Source: Megalobrama amblycephala
Taxonomy: Eukaryota > Chordata > Actinopteri > Cypriniformes > Xenocyprididae
Direction of reading: 5' to 3'
DNA: 64,000 bases
Assembly: GCF_018812025.1 (NCBI RefSeq)
Contig: NC_063061.1
Coordinates: forward strand, 29,638,585 to 29,702,584
Shown: positions 1 through 11,700 of the stretch, in pieces
Layout: each line of letters opens with the position of its first letter
How positions within the stretch are numbered: the first letter of the stretch is position 1
Position numbers and translations under genes: made by a program
Notes under the pieces: generated by a model
Told to the model about the DNA's origin: nothing
The model's input: the letters and a program-made list of their open reading frames with translations, nothing else
Database searches by the model: none

Positions 1-735
1 TTCTGATTGTGCCAGCGGTTCCTGTGTTGTGATTCGACAGCAGCTTAGCGAACCTTGCCCGGAAAGGTCATGCCTCTTACCATAACGTGGAGATGCATGC
101 GCTCAGTGTTAGGGTAAAATTAAAGACATGTTTACAATATCAATTTGAGCCAGAATCAGACCCGGTGATTGGACTGCGGGATGAAAATAACAGCGTTTCG
201 ACGACATGGCGACAAACACACTCTACAAACGCAACTCTTGTGTATTCCTGTGGGTGGAGGTTAGTCTAAAAACTGTTTTAGTGACGTCATTAAAGAAGGA
301 AGTAGAGGGATGTAGTCCAAACTGGCCGTTCGATGTAGGCGACTTCTGTTAAATAAAATATCTCGCTTTGCATTGAACTTTGAGCTTTAAAATTTTACAG
401 ATTTTATTTATACTCTAACAACAACATTACACACTAACTAAAGTTTGAAACGTGGGATCACGAAGAACGGGACCTTTAACTTTGTCTGTAGGCTACAGCA
501 AAATAAAGTATGGCATAGAAATAAACACAATTAAACTGGACAAAATATAACCACTTAGCCATTAAAAACACAAAAAAACAAGGAAAACAACGTCGGACAG
601 GCAAATCTAGTGGTCTCGCGAATCCAGCCGCTTCGCTTTTGAAATGTTTCTGGTGTGAGTTGACACCGCGTAGAGGACGGAACAAAACCTCGCCGGAGCT
701 GTAACGCGCCGCAGACGCATGCAGTGTAAACAAGG
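1..735. other. Intron sequence upstream of the cytospin exon, probably repeat-derived
   Basis: No exon is visible. About 270-475 looks like dispersed-repeat sequence: it runs from a GC-balanced block into an A/T block and resembles cyprinid interspersed repeats as I know them, but no terminal repeats or target duplication can be read. The short ORFs on both strands show no recognisable domain. The stretch is presumably the intron preceding the exon at 1466. Confidence 0.4.
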
Positions 736-1130
736 GGTAAAAGTAATCCATACAACTCCAGGGGGTTAAAGGCCTTCTGAAGCAAAGCGATAGGTTTTGT
801 AAGAAAAATATCTATATTTAAAACTTTAAAAACTAAAATAACTAGCTTCTGGCAGACCGTCTACGCCAAAAGATTGAAATATGGATATTTTTCTTACAAA
901 AACCCATTGCTTCACTTCAGAAGGCCTTTATTAGCCGTATGGATTACTTTTATGATGGATGGAAGCACTTTTTTGAACTTGAAAATCGTGAGCGCCATTC
1001 ACTACCATTATAAAGCTTGGAAGAGCCAGGATATTTTATAACTCTGATTGTGTTTGTCTGAAAGAAGGTAGTCATATACAGCTAGGATGGCTTGAAGGTG
1101 ACTAAATAATTTTTGGGTGAACTGGATTTT
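730..1130. mobile_element. Decayed copy of the 'gggatagttcac' TTAA MITE family
   Basis: The core matches the complete copies at 12526, 38134 and 58515: the block around 'aggccttctgaagc', the segment of 'aaaactttaaaaactaaaa' type, the mirror copy of 'aggccttta', and the outer block ending 'tttttgggtgaactgg'. The two arms are inverted about a centre near 860. The left outer arm and both terminal TTAA sites are missing, so this is an old truncated insertion in an intron. Confidence 0.7.
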
Positions 1131-1465
1131 ATATACATATTCTACCCAGCAGTTTGTTTTGTCCCGTTTCAATGTTAAAAAAATGTGAACCATTGTTGTT
1201 TTTGTTTTTATGGTTTCAGGTGTCATGCGGTCAACATATATTAAGAATTACCCAATTAAGTTTGTATTACATAAATAGATGTGTAATAATATGACTATAT
1301 TTAGCAGTTTTAGTGTTGAAAACTGTAACTGATAGCTGGAATGTTTGCTCAACAAGCTGTGGCAAGATGCATGTGTAACATCACATAGGTTGACGCAAAC
1401 GTCTTTTTTTTTAAGAGCAAATGCTCTTGCCTTCCCGTTTCTGACTCAATCTCTGTGTCTGACAG

Positions 1466-1555
1466 GACATTGGTGAAATGGTGCACACAGAAAGACCCGA
1501 CTGGCAGAGCGTCATGACCTACGTGACGGCCATCTATAAGTATTTTGAGACCTGA
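1466..1555 (+). CDS. specc1l: Last coding exon of cytospin-A-like (SPECC1L) gene, partial
   Basis: A pyrimidine-rich acceptor ending in CAG at 1463-1465 is followed by a 29-codon open frame closing with TGA at 1553-1555. The peptide contains [13 protein letters not shown] and ends IYKYFET, which is how cytospin-family proteins end: it is the final helix of the C-terminal calponin-homology domain. Cytospins link actin and microtubules and act in cell adhesion and craniofacial development. The rest of the gene lies left of the window. Synteny supports the call: in human SPECC1L lies directly upstream of ADORA2A on the same strand, as here. SPECC1 (cytospin-B) has a similar tail and cannot be excluded from 29 residues alone, nor can a/b paralogues of fish be told apart. 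Confidence 0.8.
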   Translation, partial: DIGEMVHTERPDWQSVMTYVTAIYKYFET

Positions 1556-3230
1556 GAATCTTCTTGAACAGGGCTGTATTGGCAGCTTACCTCAGTTCGC
1601 CTTGCTGCAAAATGCTACTTCCAAGATGCTACAAATTTCCCAGATGCCTTAGCTGCGCATGGGGGAAGCTTGTTCGACCCACACAACTTATAGTTCTCTC
1701 CCAATGTGTTTTCCCAGAATCCTCTATGGCTGCAGAGGCTGGCCAGATCCTACTAAGCTTCTCTGAGCGGCAATACTTTTGAAGAGGAGTGGGACGTTGG
1801 CGAGATCATGAGCCAGCAACTTCCTTTAATAACAATGCAACGCGATTTAAAGCGTATTGTGCCGATGAATCAACAAAAACACGTATCTTGGAAAACAGTT
1901 GCCTTTGAAAATGGTTGTTTTTTCAAAAGGATGCCAGTATTGGTCTTAGATTATCAGTATTTATTCCAAAGAGTGATGCCACAACAGGCTTCGCCCACAA
2001 AAATGTTGTTTTTTTTTTGTGTTTCCCTTAGCCTGAATAAGCTCAAACCTGATTTATTTAGCCTTTTTTTCCTAATAAGTAAACCTTGTTTTGTTGCTAT
2101 TATAATATTGTACTGTTTTCATACACTAAATGAAAGCTAATATGTAATTTGAAATGAAGCTGTTTGGCCAGAAAGTGTTTTTTTTCCCCCCCCTCAATGC
2201 TCATTCCAGCTGATCACTGAAAATGCTGCAAGTTTTTTGTTTGAAATATCAGCACAAATGAAATGCATGGCTGCTTGTTTTCTATTTTACTGAATATTTT
2301 TCAGCATTTCAGTCCTTTGTCTACGCACTACTAATCCTTATTTGACACATAAAGCCAGCTGGGTTCTGGAAGCTTGCTGATTCAGATTGAGTTTGTCTTA
2401 TGGGTGAAAAAAGCACAAATACAAAAAGGCTGAATGTGTATTTACCTAAATGAAATGTGAAATAAGACGACTACAATCCATCCACACTGTCAGCTCATGG
2501 TTTACTCATGCTTTATATACTATACGTCTGTCAAAGATAAGCCTCCGCACACAAAACCGAAGCCTTACATGGAAGAAGAATTGCCAAGAGCACAATTTTT
2601 GTTTTAGGTAAACTTGCTCTGCTGTCTTCAATGCACTGCTGTTTTAATATGTTTGTTTCATGGATTATTTGCCAATTCGAGACCTCTTTGAAGGGATCGA
2701 GTGTGTTGCTAATGACAGCAGTTCAAAATGAATTTTATGTCAAGGGCAAGTCGTGTTTGTCGCAAAACTAACTTATTCTATTTACGCTACAGAGAGCTCT
2801 GTCGTGTTTTAAATGATAGATTCTGTTTATATGTGGAAATGTCATTGACACTGACATTGAATTTCCTAGAAAAGGTCAGTAGTGACAAGGAGTATTTTTG
2901 TTTGGATCTTCTTGTGAGACGTAACCTCTGTTTTGCTACCTAGTCACATGGAGTTTGATATGAACGCTTTGATTTGAACAACATCACATCATATGTTGCT
3001 GTGCTGTTCTTTAAAACTTGCCATAATTCATATTTGTATAAATCCTGGAGCCTTGTTGACACTACAAATACCTTAATGTTTCACTATCAAGATTCTTGGA
3101 GCACTGTACGATAAGGGGGGATTTTGAAGAAAAATAAGGTTTCCTGTAAGCAAAGGTTTTGTGAGAACAATATTTGTGTGCACAAATACAGTTTGATATT
3201 TTCAAATGTGTTCAGTGTGTGTTTGATTTA
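1556..3230 (+). other. specc1l: Probable 3' UTR of the cytospin gene
   Basis: The sequence after the stop codon is T-rich, low in repeats and without further splice-linked coding frames, as expected of a long vertebrate 3' UTR. No canonical AATAAA was found before the first dispersed repeat at 3270, so the 3' end is approximate. Confidence 0.4.
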
Positions 3231-3273
3231 TTTGTGTGAATGAGCTTTTGCATGGTTTTATAATGAGACTTAA

Positions 3274-3705
3274 AGGATTAGTTCACTTTCAAATAAAATT
3301 TCCTGATAATTTAGTCACCCCCATGTCATCCAAGATGTTCATGTCCTTCTTTCTTCAGTCGAAAAGAAATTAAGGTTTTTGATGAAAACATTCCAGGATT
3401 ATTCTCCTTATAGTGGACTTCAATGGCCTCCAAACGGTTGAAGGTCAAAATTATAGTTTCAGCGCAGCTTCAAAGGGCTTTAAACGATACCAGACGAGGG
3501 TCTAATCAAGCGAAACGATAAGCCTTCCAAGTGGTTCCGCCAAAAATGCACTTTCGTATTCTTCAAAAAGCTTACACTGTATGTCGTACGCCTTCCCTAT
3601 TTTACTTACGGAAAAAATGGAACTGGCGCCGCTTTCGTTCCGTAAGTTGAATAAGGAAGACGTAGGACATGCAGCGTAAGCTTTTTGAAGAATACGAATA
3701 TTTGT
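3274..3705. mobile_element. Truncated copy of the 'aggattagtcc' palindromic TTAA element
   Basis: It begins after TTAA at 3270-3273 with 'aggattagttcac' and runs collinear with the complete element at 22593-23209, including the block 'cagtcgaaaagaaattaagg'. The centre of the palindrome and a short part of the second arm are present, but the distal arm is lost where another repeat begins at about 3713. Confidence 0.75.
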
Positions 3706-3712
3706 GGTAAAA

Positions 3713-3915
3713 ATTATGGTACATTTTTTCTTTTGTCAAATCAACTTAGATAATTAATGTAGTTCTGATAACATAATATTTTGGGTTTCTGTTGATTAAA
3801 TCAATCGCCTTCATTGTATTAACTCAAATTTTTAATTTTAATGAACTCAAAATTTTAAGGCAACCAGGAAACTTACTTTTTTAAGTTAAACCAACAGTTA
3901 TTTTTTACAGTGAGT
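3713..3915. repeat. Short interspersed DNA repeat, copy 1
   Basis: Nearly collinear with 7685-7915: shared blocks include 'ttcttttgtcaaatcaactt', 'gataacataatattttg' and 'caatcgccttcattgtatta'. It ends in a run of type 'tttttacagtg', typical of MITEs with cactgtaaaa-like termini. A more distant relative lies at 5925-6116. Confidence 0.65.
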
Positions 3916-5090
3916 GTTATGGTAATCTAAAATTATTAAAAATCTTTTTCTTTATTTGAAATAAAGCAGAAATCAAAGTACAAATATCAGATAAAAACAC
4001 TAAAAAATTAAACATTAACTGAAATAAAGTACTAAAATTACAAAAACTCAATTGAAAATAAAGCTAAATAGAAATAACTAAAATATAACCCAATTCAAAA
4101 TTTAATAGTAAAAATAATACTCTCTTCTCAAACTATTTTCTTCTCAAATATCCCTCATGTTTATTTAAACATTATTGATATATTGATCTCATCTTGGTCT
4201 TTGGGGGTCCTTCTGTCACTGGTTAACAATTACTTTTACGGTACATAAATTCAGTACATTTCCAGCTTGAGTAGGTTTAACCTTTTAGATCCATAATGTT
4301 AAATCAAAGACACCTTTCTGTAGACATGAGTTAAAGTTCTACAACACACACGCCTGTTTTAAATTAACCTAGTAGTATTTAAATTACTCCAAGATCACAT
4401 GATCCTGAAACTGCACAGTAATCAAGATTTCTTCTTCTTCTTCTTTTTAAATAGCCTTTTCCTGGAAGTCGTGCATGGCACTTAAGGGAAGAAACAGAAA
4501 TGTGGAAAATAAATAAATAATCTAAACTACACCCTTGTCTTGTGGAAAGAAAGAATTGAACCAGCAAAAAAAGGTCTATTTAAACAGCTGTACTCAAGAA
4601 CTTCCTCCTTCTACGAAAATAACCGTTCATTTTCACACCGATTGTGTCTGGAACTCTGAGGTAAGTGTCTATTTGTGCCGAAGGTTTTTTTGTCCAAGCG
4701 TAAACAAGGCTGTAGTAAAGGGTGAGCAGGGAGGCTGTGATTTGATTTACTGAAGGGCCACAAAAAAGTCTTCGGCTTATGTATTAGATCCAAAACATTA
4801 AGAAATGTCAGTGTGCGCTGCGTGCTTTAATGAAGTCCTTGGTGGGTGGACCTCAGCCTCTGGTTTGCTGATTACATACATTTATCTTCATGTGGCCCTG
4901 AGGTGAAGCAGGATGTTTCAGCTGTACGTGAGAAAGCACACAACCTCACGGTACCCATCACAGGTCCCTCACTTCCTTGTCCTCACGTTCACATCAGCTG
5001 GCCCATTGTGCTGGCTGAGTACTACATTTCAAAGCGGGCTTACTAACGATAAATAACTGTTGCAAAGTTAACATTTTTCTCACATATCAG
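3916..5090. other. Intergenic, no gene seen
   Basis: AT-rich sequence with simple A- and T-runs. Short ORFs on both strands at 4379-4800 and 4846-5046 have no domain, splice or codon support. Nothing else is identifiable. Confidence 0.4.

Positions 5091-5091
<1 letters not shown>

Positions 5092-5141
<50 letters not shown>
5092..5141. repeat. (AT)n microsatellite
   Basis: About 25 uninterrupted TA dinucleotides, followed by T-rich simple sequence to about 5205. Confidence 0.95.
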
Positions 5142-5144
<3 letters not shown>

Positions 5145-5379
5145 AATGTTGTACATAAATCAAAACCGTACTCATTTAAATAAATATTTATTATTATTAT
5201 TTTTTTTATTAGGCTACTATTGTTGTTTTATTTATCTACTTATCATGCGCTGGCTAATGCCTTGACTTTTATTGTTGTAACTGCAGGAAATATGAAACAT
5301 GACAGTATGACAGTATGATGAAGAGGTTACCTCCCCAGATGTAGACGTAGCGAGGAAAACATCATGTTTAATGTAACCA

Positions 5380-5690
5380 CGAAAACCAATCAGGAGTGCG
5401 TCTCTTTCTCTCACAGCGCGTGTCAGTGTCACTGTGAAAGCGCGCGCACTTGTCTGTGGCCACCACACATCTCCACGGAGCGTTGAGGGAAGCTGCTGCT
5501 CGCCTTTTCCTCGACCAAACACGTTCAGAGTAGTCTGTAAGTGTACTTTGTCAGGGTGAGGAAAACGTGTGGAATGTACGTACGTTCAGCAGTTTTGCGG
5601 TTGGACTTTAAGAAGCGATGAGATGCCAGAGGAGAAACCTACAACTCAGGTGCGCGACGGAAACGCGCTTGTACACAGCCAAAGTGAGTA
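5380..5690 (+). promoter_or_regulatory. adora2a: Putative promoter and non-coding first exon of adora2a
   Basis: A GC- and CpG-richer island in AT-rich surroundings, with 'aaccaatcagg' (CCAAT-box-like) at about 5387. It is followed by candidate 5' splice sites at 5537 (gtaagt), 5650 (gtgcgc) and 5684 (gtgagt). An acceptor at 8369-8370 opens the exon that holds the adora2a start codon, so a separate upstream leader exon is needed; this island is the only good candidate between the cytospin exon and that acceptor. Mammalian ADORA2A also uses non-coding first exons. The exact transcription start cannot be read. Confidence 0.5.
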
Positions 5691-5924
5691 ACGGAACGAA
5701 AGTGTTTATAACTGTATTTGTTTACTAATAATGTTTTAGATCTAACTGAAAGTATTGACTTTGGATTTAGATTAAGTGGCTTTGTCAGTTTTGGAAACAA
5801 AGTGACACCTGTGTTCTATGTATTCGTTATTTTTGGATAACGTCACGTATTGTTTTTCTCATTTTTTCTACTTTTTTTTTTCTCAAGACAAGGAGTGACA
5901 TTAGTCTACTTTTGCAATTAGAAG

Positions 5925-6120
5925 TTATCACAACTTAAAATTCACCATTAGAATAACTAATAATATGTTCTTTCGACATAAACAACTTAGAATAATAAGT
6001 GTAGGCGTTGCCTTAAATTTTTAAGTTTAATCAACTTGGATTTTTGAGTTATCACACCAAAAAAAAAAAAAAAAAATTAAGTTGTGATAACTACAACAGT
6101 CATTTTTTACAGTGTACAGT
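5925..6120. repeat. Diverged relative of the 3713/7685 repeat
   Basis: Shares the motif order of the family around 'gccttaaatttttaagttt' and ends 'cattttttacagtg'. It also carries an internal poly-A run. Homology is weaker than between the other two copies. Confidence 0.4.
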
Positions 6121-7270
6121 CAGTGTGATAAGTTACTGTGCTAAAAACTACTTTTAATAGCATTTTTTTCCTATTTTCTTTTATCTTTTACAAGTATTAT
6201 GCCATGCATACACATTTTATGACCTCATATGGGTCTATTTAATCATTTATTTTTTTAATCTTTTGTCACACCTCATGGCCAAAAGCTGATTAAAGGGACA
6301 AAAAATTGAACACTTTAACTTTTAGATTATAATTAATACGATTCTTAATGATTTTAAGTAAGATTTTAAAGCTAAAATATTACAATAAAAAATTAAAAAG
6401 TTCCTGTCCGCTACCTATCTACATCTATTTATGGAATGATTTACAGAAAAGTGATGTAATTTACAATCTGTAAAAGGCATATCCTTCTCTGACAGTGGCA
6501 GGTTTAAAATAACTAGACTAAAATGACAGAACTGTTAATGACAGGTTTTTTTTATGACAGATACATGCTTATCATAGTTCCCAAACCCTCAGCATCATTT
6601 CCTCTCACGCCAAACACGCTCGCTGAGCATCTGTTACAGTACTGAATACTGTACAATATTTCCACATTCCCACCCCTTTTTTAAATAAAGACGTGCATGA
6701 CGTGACTCATGAGGGACCTGGTACATTCTTTTCAGTCCAGACATCATGTGCTTAATATTAAGATACTTCGTAACAGTTCAACAAGTTTCGGAAAGTACCT
6801 CACCTAAATGCACAGGAAACGTTTTGTAGAACGATGCTTGCTGAGGTAAAAGTTGTTAAAACGCAACATGATTCTGGACCTGTGCATTGGAAACAATTTG
6901 TCATTTTTTTTTCACTTGAGAGAATCAACAGCCATACCTCAGTCACACTGTACTATAAAAAGAAAACCACAGCACTAAACCCCACAAAGATTGACTGTGA
7001 CTTTAATCATAGCATTTCTGTGCCTTATCAAACAGAGCTAAAAGATAAGAAATCTCTAAAAAAATAAATAAATAAAAGATAATGCGGTCTACCTTGGAAG
7101 GAATGCTGCAGTTACTCAATTCTTTCTAGATAGGCCTTCACAAAACCACAATAAAGAAATCAAAAGAGTTAAAGGATAGCTAGAATGATTTAATTACACA
7201 TAGAGACAGACATTTTTAGATGAGCATACTGTATTTGAACAATTCAGACATTATCAAATACTAAAGAAGT
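6121..7270. other. Probable adora2a intron 1, no gene seen
   Basis: AT-rich sequence with several homopolymer runs. The 77-codon ORF at 6834-7067 has neither domain nor splice context. No repeat boundaries are recognised. Confidence 0.4.
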
Positions 7271-7274
7271 AGAG

Positions 7275-7680
7275 CTGAAACTTATACTATCATTCAAATG
7301 TTTGGGGCCAGTAAGATTTTTTTAAACAAATGAATAGTTTTATTCAGCAAGGATGTGTTAAATTGATCAAAAGTGACTGTAAAGACAAAAAAAAATCTAT
7401 TTCAAATAAATGCAAAGGAGTTCTATTCATCCTGGAAAAAAATATATCACTGTTTCCACAAAAATATTAAGCAGCACAACTGTTTCAACATTGATACTAA
7501 TAAGAAATGTTTCTTGAGCAGCAAATCAGCATATTAGAATGATTTGTGAAGGATCATGTGACTAAACACTGGAGTAATGATGCTGAAAATTTAGCTTTGC
7601 CATCACATGAATAAATTACATTTTAAAATATATTAAAATAGAAATTACTGTATTTTTAATCAAATAAATGCAAGCTGGGT
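7275..7680 (-). repeat. Copy of the abundant 'TTTGGGGNCAGTAAGA' repeat
   Basis: Starts 'catttgtttggggccagtaag'-like at 7296 and runs through 'cagcatattagaatgattt', 'gaaggatcatgtgac' and 'tgatgctgaaaattt'. These modules recur at 28455, 31167, 33421, 43478, 44830/46325, 54817 and 56030. The full-length family is palindromic; here one arm dominates. Confidence 0.7.
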
Positions 7681-7682
7681 AC

Positions 7683-7915
7683 ACTGTAAAAAAATATATT
7701 TTCATGATTTAACACATTTTTTCTTTTGTCAAATCAACTTCAATAATTAATGTGGTTCAGATAACATAATATTTTGAGTTTCTGTCGATTAAACCAATCG
7801 CCTTCATTGTATTAACTAAAATTTTTAATTGCAGTGAACTCAAAATTTTAAGGCAACCAGTGAAACTTACTTTTTTAAGTTAAACCAACAATTCTTTTTT
7901 TAAATTGTGAGCATA
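7683..7915. repeat. Short interspersed DNA repeat, copy 2
   Basis: Opens 'acactgtaaaaaaatata' and is nearly collinear with 3713-3915. It probably is the most complete copy of this small MITE-like family in the window. Confidence 0.65.
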
Positions 7916-8370
7916 AAAGGGTTATTTCAAAAACACTTCAAAAGTCTTTTGAATGTGTGTTTGATTATGATATAAAAGAAATGACTACCAATAATTACCA
8001 TTTATTCATTTAATAAAGGTGAAACTGATGCATTTCTAGTAGAAAGTCCATGTAACATGAAAGCAGAATCACATGAATGGGTACAAAAGAATACTTGTTC
8101 ATGATTCTAAGCCAATAATAGCAAAGGCATTGCAAAGTTCAACTGTACACATCCTAGAAACTAATGGAGGAAGTGCTGACCGGGTCTTGTGATAAATAAG
8201 GCATGCACAAATATTTCATTCGTACTTGTGGAGTCTTTCTTAAAATAAAAGCTTATTGTTGGATTTGGTCTGTCTTCTTTTGCTGGAGACCTCCTGTTTG
8301 AGAGATGGATTGCTTTTGTGACCCAGAGATGTTGATCTTTTATTTTGCGATGTGATTGTTCTTTCTACAG

Positions 8371-8741
8371 GCTAAGAAGTCCCATTGAAGGTCGAAGCTG
8401 CTTCATGCAATCTAGCATCTGTTTCCTTTCAATGAAAGGCTGAAGTGAGCTGGACCTAAAGGACAGGCTGGTGAACGGGTAAATCAAGATTTATGGAGGG
8501 GTGTCTCTGTTGACCCTGCAGTTACCACAGTGAGCCCCAAAGTGGCTTAGCAGCTGATACCAGGTTCTTCCTATTCCCTCTTTCCTTTCAAAAAGAGAAA
8601 TTTGGTTAGAGCAATGGTTGGATTGGCTCGTCCTCACACCTAGTGCAGGAGCCATTGAGTGGCAGAGTCCCACTGAGCAATTATCGGGAGCACAACTATG
8701 TGTGTCTCTGAGGATGTCCTTTCATATTGGTTGATGGAACC
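8371..8741 (+). promoter_or_regulatory. adora2a: adora2a 5' leader with several upstream ORFs
   Basis: An acceptor (tttctacag, AG at 8369-8370) opens an exon that runs into the coding sequence. Upstream ORFs read directly: 8405-8443 (12 codons), 8493-8513 (6), 8614-8643 (9), 8698-8778 (26) and 8714-8734 (6). The 8698 uORF starts out of frame and ends 34 bases beyond the receptor ATG at 8742, so a ribosome that uses it cannot simply re-start at the receptor. Mammalian A2A mRNAs are known to carry upstream ORFs, including an out-of-frame one overlapping the receptor start, that limit translation; the same layout suggests translational control here. Usage is inferred. Confidence 0.65.
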
Positions 8742-11700
8742 ATGTCTTCTCTCGTCTACATTGTTCTTGAGCTACTGATTGCGGTTTTGGCCGTGGCAGG
8801 GAACGTTCTGGTGTGCTGGGCCGTCTGCCTCAACAGCAATCTCCAGAGCATCACCAACTTCTTCGTGGTATCACTGGCCGTGGCGGACATCGCAGTGGGA
8901 CTCCTGGCCATTCCATTTGCCGTCACCATCAGCACGGGCTTTTGCAGCCATTTTCATGGATGCCTCTTCATCGCCTGCTTTGTGCTGGTCCTCACGCAGA
9001 GCTCCATCTTCAGTTTGTTGGCCATTGCTGTGGATCGGTACATTGCCATCAAGATCCCATTGAGGTGAGTGAAAGGTTGTGAATTTCAGGTATGAGTTGA
9101 AGGCAAACTTTTATTAAGAACAAGATTACTGATCACATGGTTGCTTTAAAGAACAGATTACAGAGTCGCCCCATAGCAAGAACATAGACAAAGTTTCCTC
9201 TTTCACACTACCAGTACATTCATAATTGGTTATTATTAATGCTAAAAATTGATCAAAACTTGTGTTATCAGAATTGCAGTCTTGTCTGTTTGTCTAAATA
9301 ATGGCAAATGGGAGCAGGGTTATTATAGTTAACAAAAACTAAAACTGAAACTAACACCATTAAAAAAAAAATCTTTACTTGAAATAAAAAAAGTGTTATA
9401 ATAAAACCAAAAAAATAAATATAAATAAATTAAACAAAGTAGATAACAAGGTAAAATTTCTCATTTTAATTTAGTTTCATGTCATGTACTACAATAACTA
9501 AAACTAAAATACGAATTAATAAAAACTATAGACATTTAAAAACATTAAACATGGAAATTATGGAAGATTGTATAAAAATAGATTGTAATAAAAGATAAAA
9601 CCTCACAATGCGAGAAATAAATTGAATTGCGAGTTTACATGTAGCAATTCTGACTTCTTTTCTCAGAATTGCAAGATATAAACACATAATTAAGAAAAAA
9701 TAAAGTCAGAGTTGCGAGTTATAAACTCATAATTGCTAGAAATAAAGTCAGAATTGCTTATTTTCTCAGAATTGTAAGATGTAAACTCGTAATTTCGAGT
9801 TATAAAGTCAAAATTCTGAGGGAATTCTGTCTTTTTTTTCTCAGAATTGCGAGTTAATATCTCACAATTCTGACTTTATAACTCGCATTTGCATGTTATA
9901 AAGTCAGAATTGCATTATAAACTCGCAATTCTGAGAAAAAAAGACTTCCATATGAAAGATATTTAAAAAAAACATTGACAAAAACCCAATTAAATTACTA
10001 AAAATTTAACTAAAATTTTAATGAAAACTGAAAATATTCAAATATTAATTCAAAATATTAATAAAAACTATAAAATTTCTCAAAGATACTAAAATAACAC
10101 TGGATAGTGATATAGTCCTTTTTTTTTATACCGGTTTGGAATGCAGACATACACACAACCCAAAATAAATATATATTGTTCACACAAAAATGAAAAGTCT
10201 GTCATTATTTACTCATGGGGGCATAAAATATATTGAAGAATGTATATTCTATATCTTGTTTTGCATTCCACAGAGGAAAGATGGTTCATACAGGTTTAGA
10301 ATGAAACGTGTTTGCAGATATGTAATCTTATGTAATCTTTATTTATGTGAATTTTGCAAATGTTTTGATATGAGGTTAAAGGCTCCTAGACTGAGTGCCT
10401 TTTTCCTGATAATGACTTGATAATGGGCACAACATGCACTATAATTCCCTCAAATACATGTAATTTCCCCTTTAATCTCTCTTTCTCTGCTTGCAATGAT
10501 TTTTGCAGTAAATAGGCATCATGCAGCTTTACACTGTTGACAAATGTTTCAAGAATAGTTAATTTCAGTAGAGCCAAATCAATAATCAATACTTAATCTG
10601 GCACCATGTTGTAACATAGTGACATACAAAGGAGGAGCAAACAAGTCACACCCTACAGGAAGTAGAATGATCTATCTATCTATTACTTGTTTCAAAGTTT
10701 TCAAACAGCTACAAACATTCAAAAACAAATGTTGCTTCTTTTTTTCAAAATCAATTCAGTTTGATTCTTTTTACACTCAAATTCAAAATGAAATTCTGCA
10801 TCCTGTTTGCTACCTCCGTTCAAATTCTGGAATTGATTTGTAATTCAAAAGCCATTCTCAATTGAATTATAAATGGCATACAACCCTGGTTGCTAGATGC
10901 TTTTTTAAACAGGCCCAAGTCTCTAGATTTGACTCAGGTCCCTCCTTCAGTGTAAGCCTAGGGGATTTTTCAGCCGTTTTATTGTCCGTTAGCTGTAAAT
11001 CATAGGTCTGATCCTTTACAAAAATAATAGCACACGTCTACTCCACAAGCCACATGATTTGTGGTATCATTCATTGTATGTAGCACAAACGGTGAGGGAG
11101 TTTAATACTGAGGTTAAGGGTTTCTCGGAATAAATAGTGTGTATACACACTTTAATTAGTGATTGAAGTATTTATCATAAAGAGTTATACTTATTTTAGT
11201 ATTTTTTACTACTAATTATATCTTGGTCCAATGATATAAACTTAATTTACTGAAGATGTAAAAGTGTGGTATTAAACCTGGGACATTTTGCACTCCAGTT
11301 GAACATCGTAATTATTATTCTTAAACCCTCTGGCCCAGCAGTTCTCAGCAGCACTTTTCGGAAGCTGAAAGGTGTGGGACTTTACCACCTGCCTGCTTAC
11401 AGGGTGTGATGCACATTTCTGCTCATGGTGTAGATTGAGCTGCCCAAAGCGTTGTAAGAGAACAGCAGTGACAGCAAAAGCCCGTGCAAGTGTTGATTAC
11501 ATAAGGTCTGCCGGCTTCCAGTCTCTGTGGGTGTGTGAATGAGGTACCAGTAGTACTGGAGCCCAGTAAGTCCTCTGGGTTTAATGAAACAGCCACTGTT
11601 GTTCTCGATGGGCCTGATATAAGCCCAAGGATTTTTGGAACAATTGACATTTGACCACCGTTTCCAACTGTTGCCCTTGGCAAAGGAAACATGTAGCAGG

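Noticed and set aside
5232..5522. 96-codon minus-strand ORF over the putative adora2a promoter
   Set aside because: No domain or splice signals; open by chance in a GC-richer island.
8779..9082. 94- and 89-codon ORFs in the other two + frames of the first adora2a exon
   Set aside because: Shadows of the receptor frame; peptides are Trp/Ser- or His-rich nonsense.
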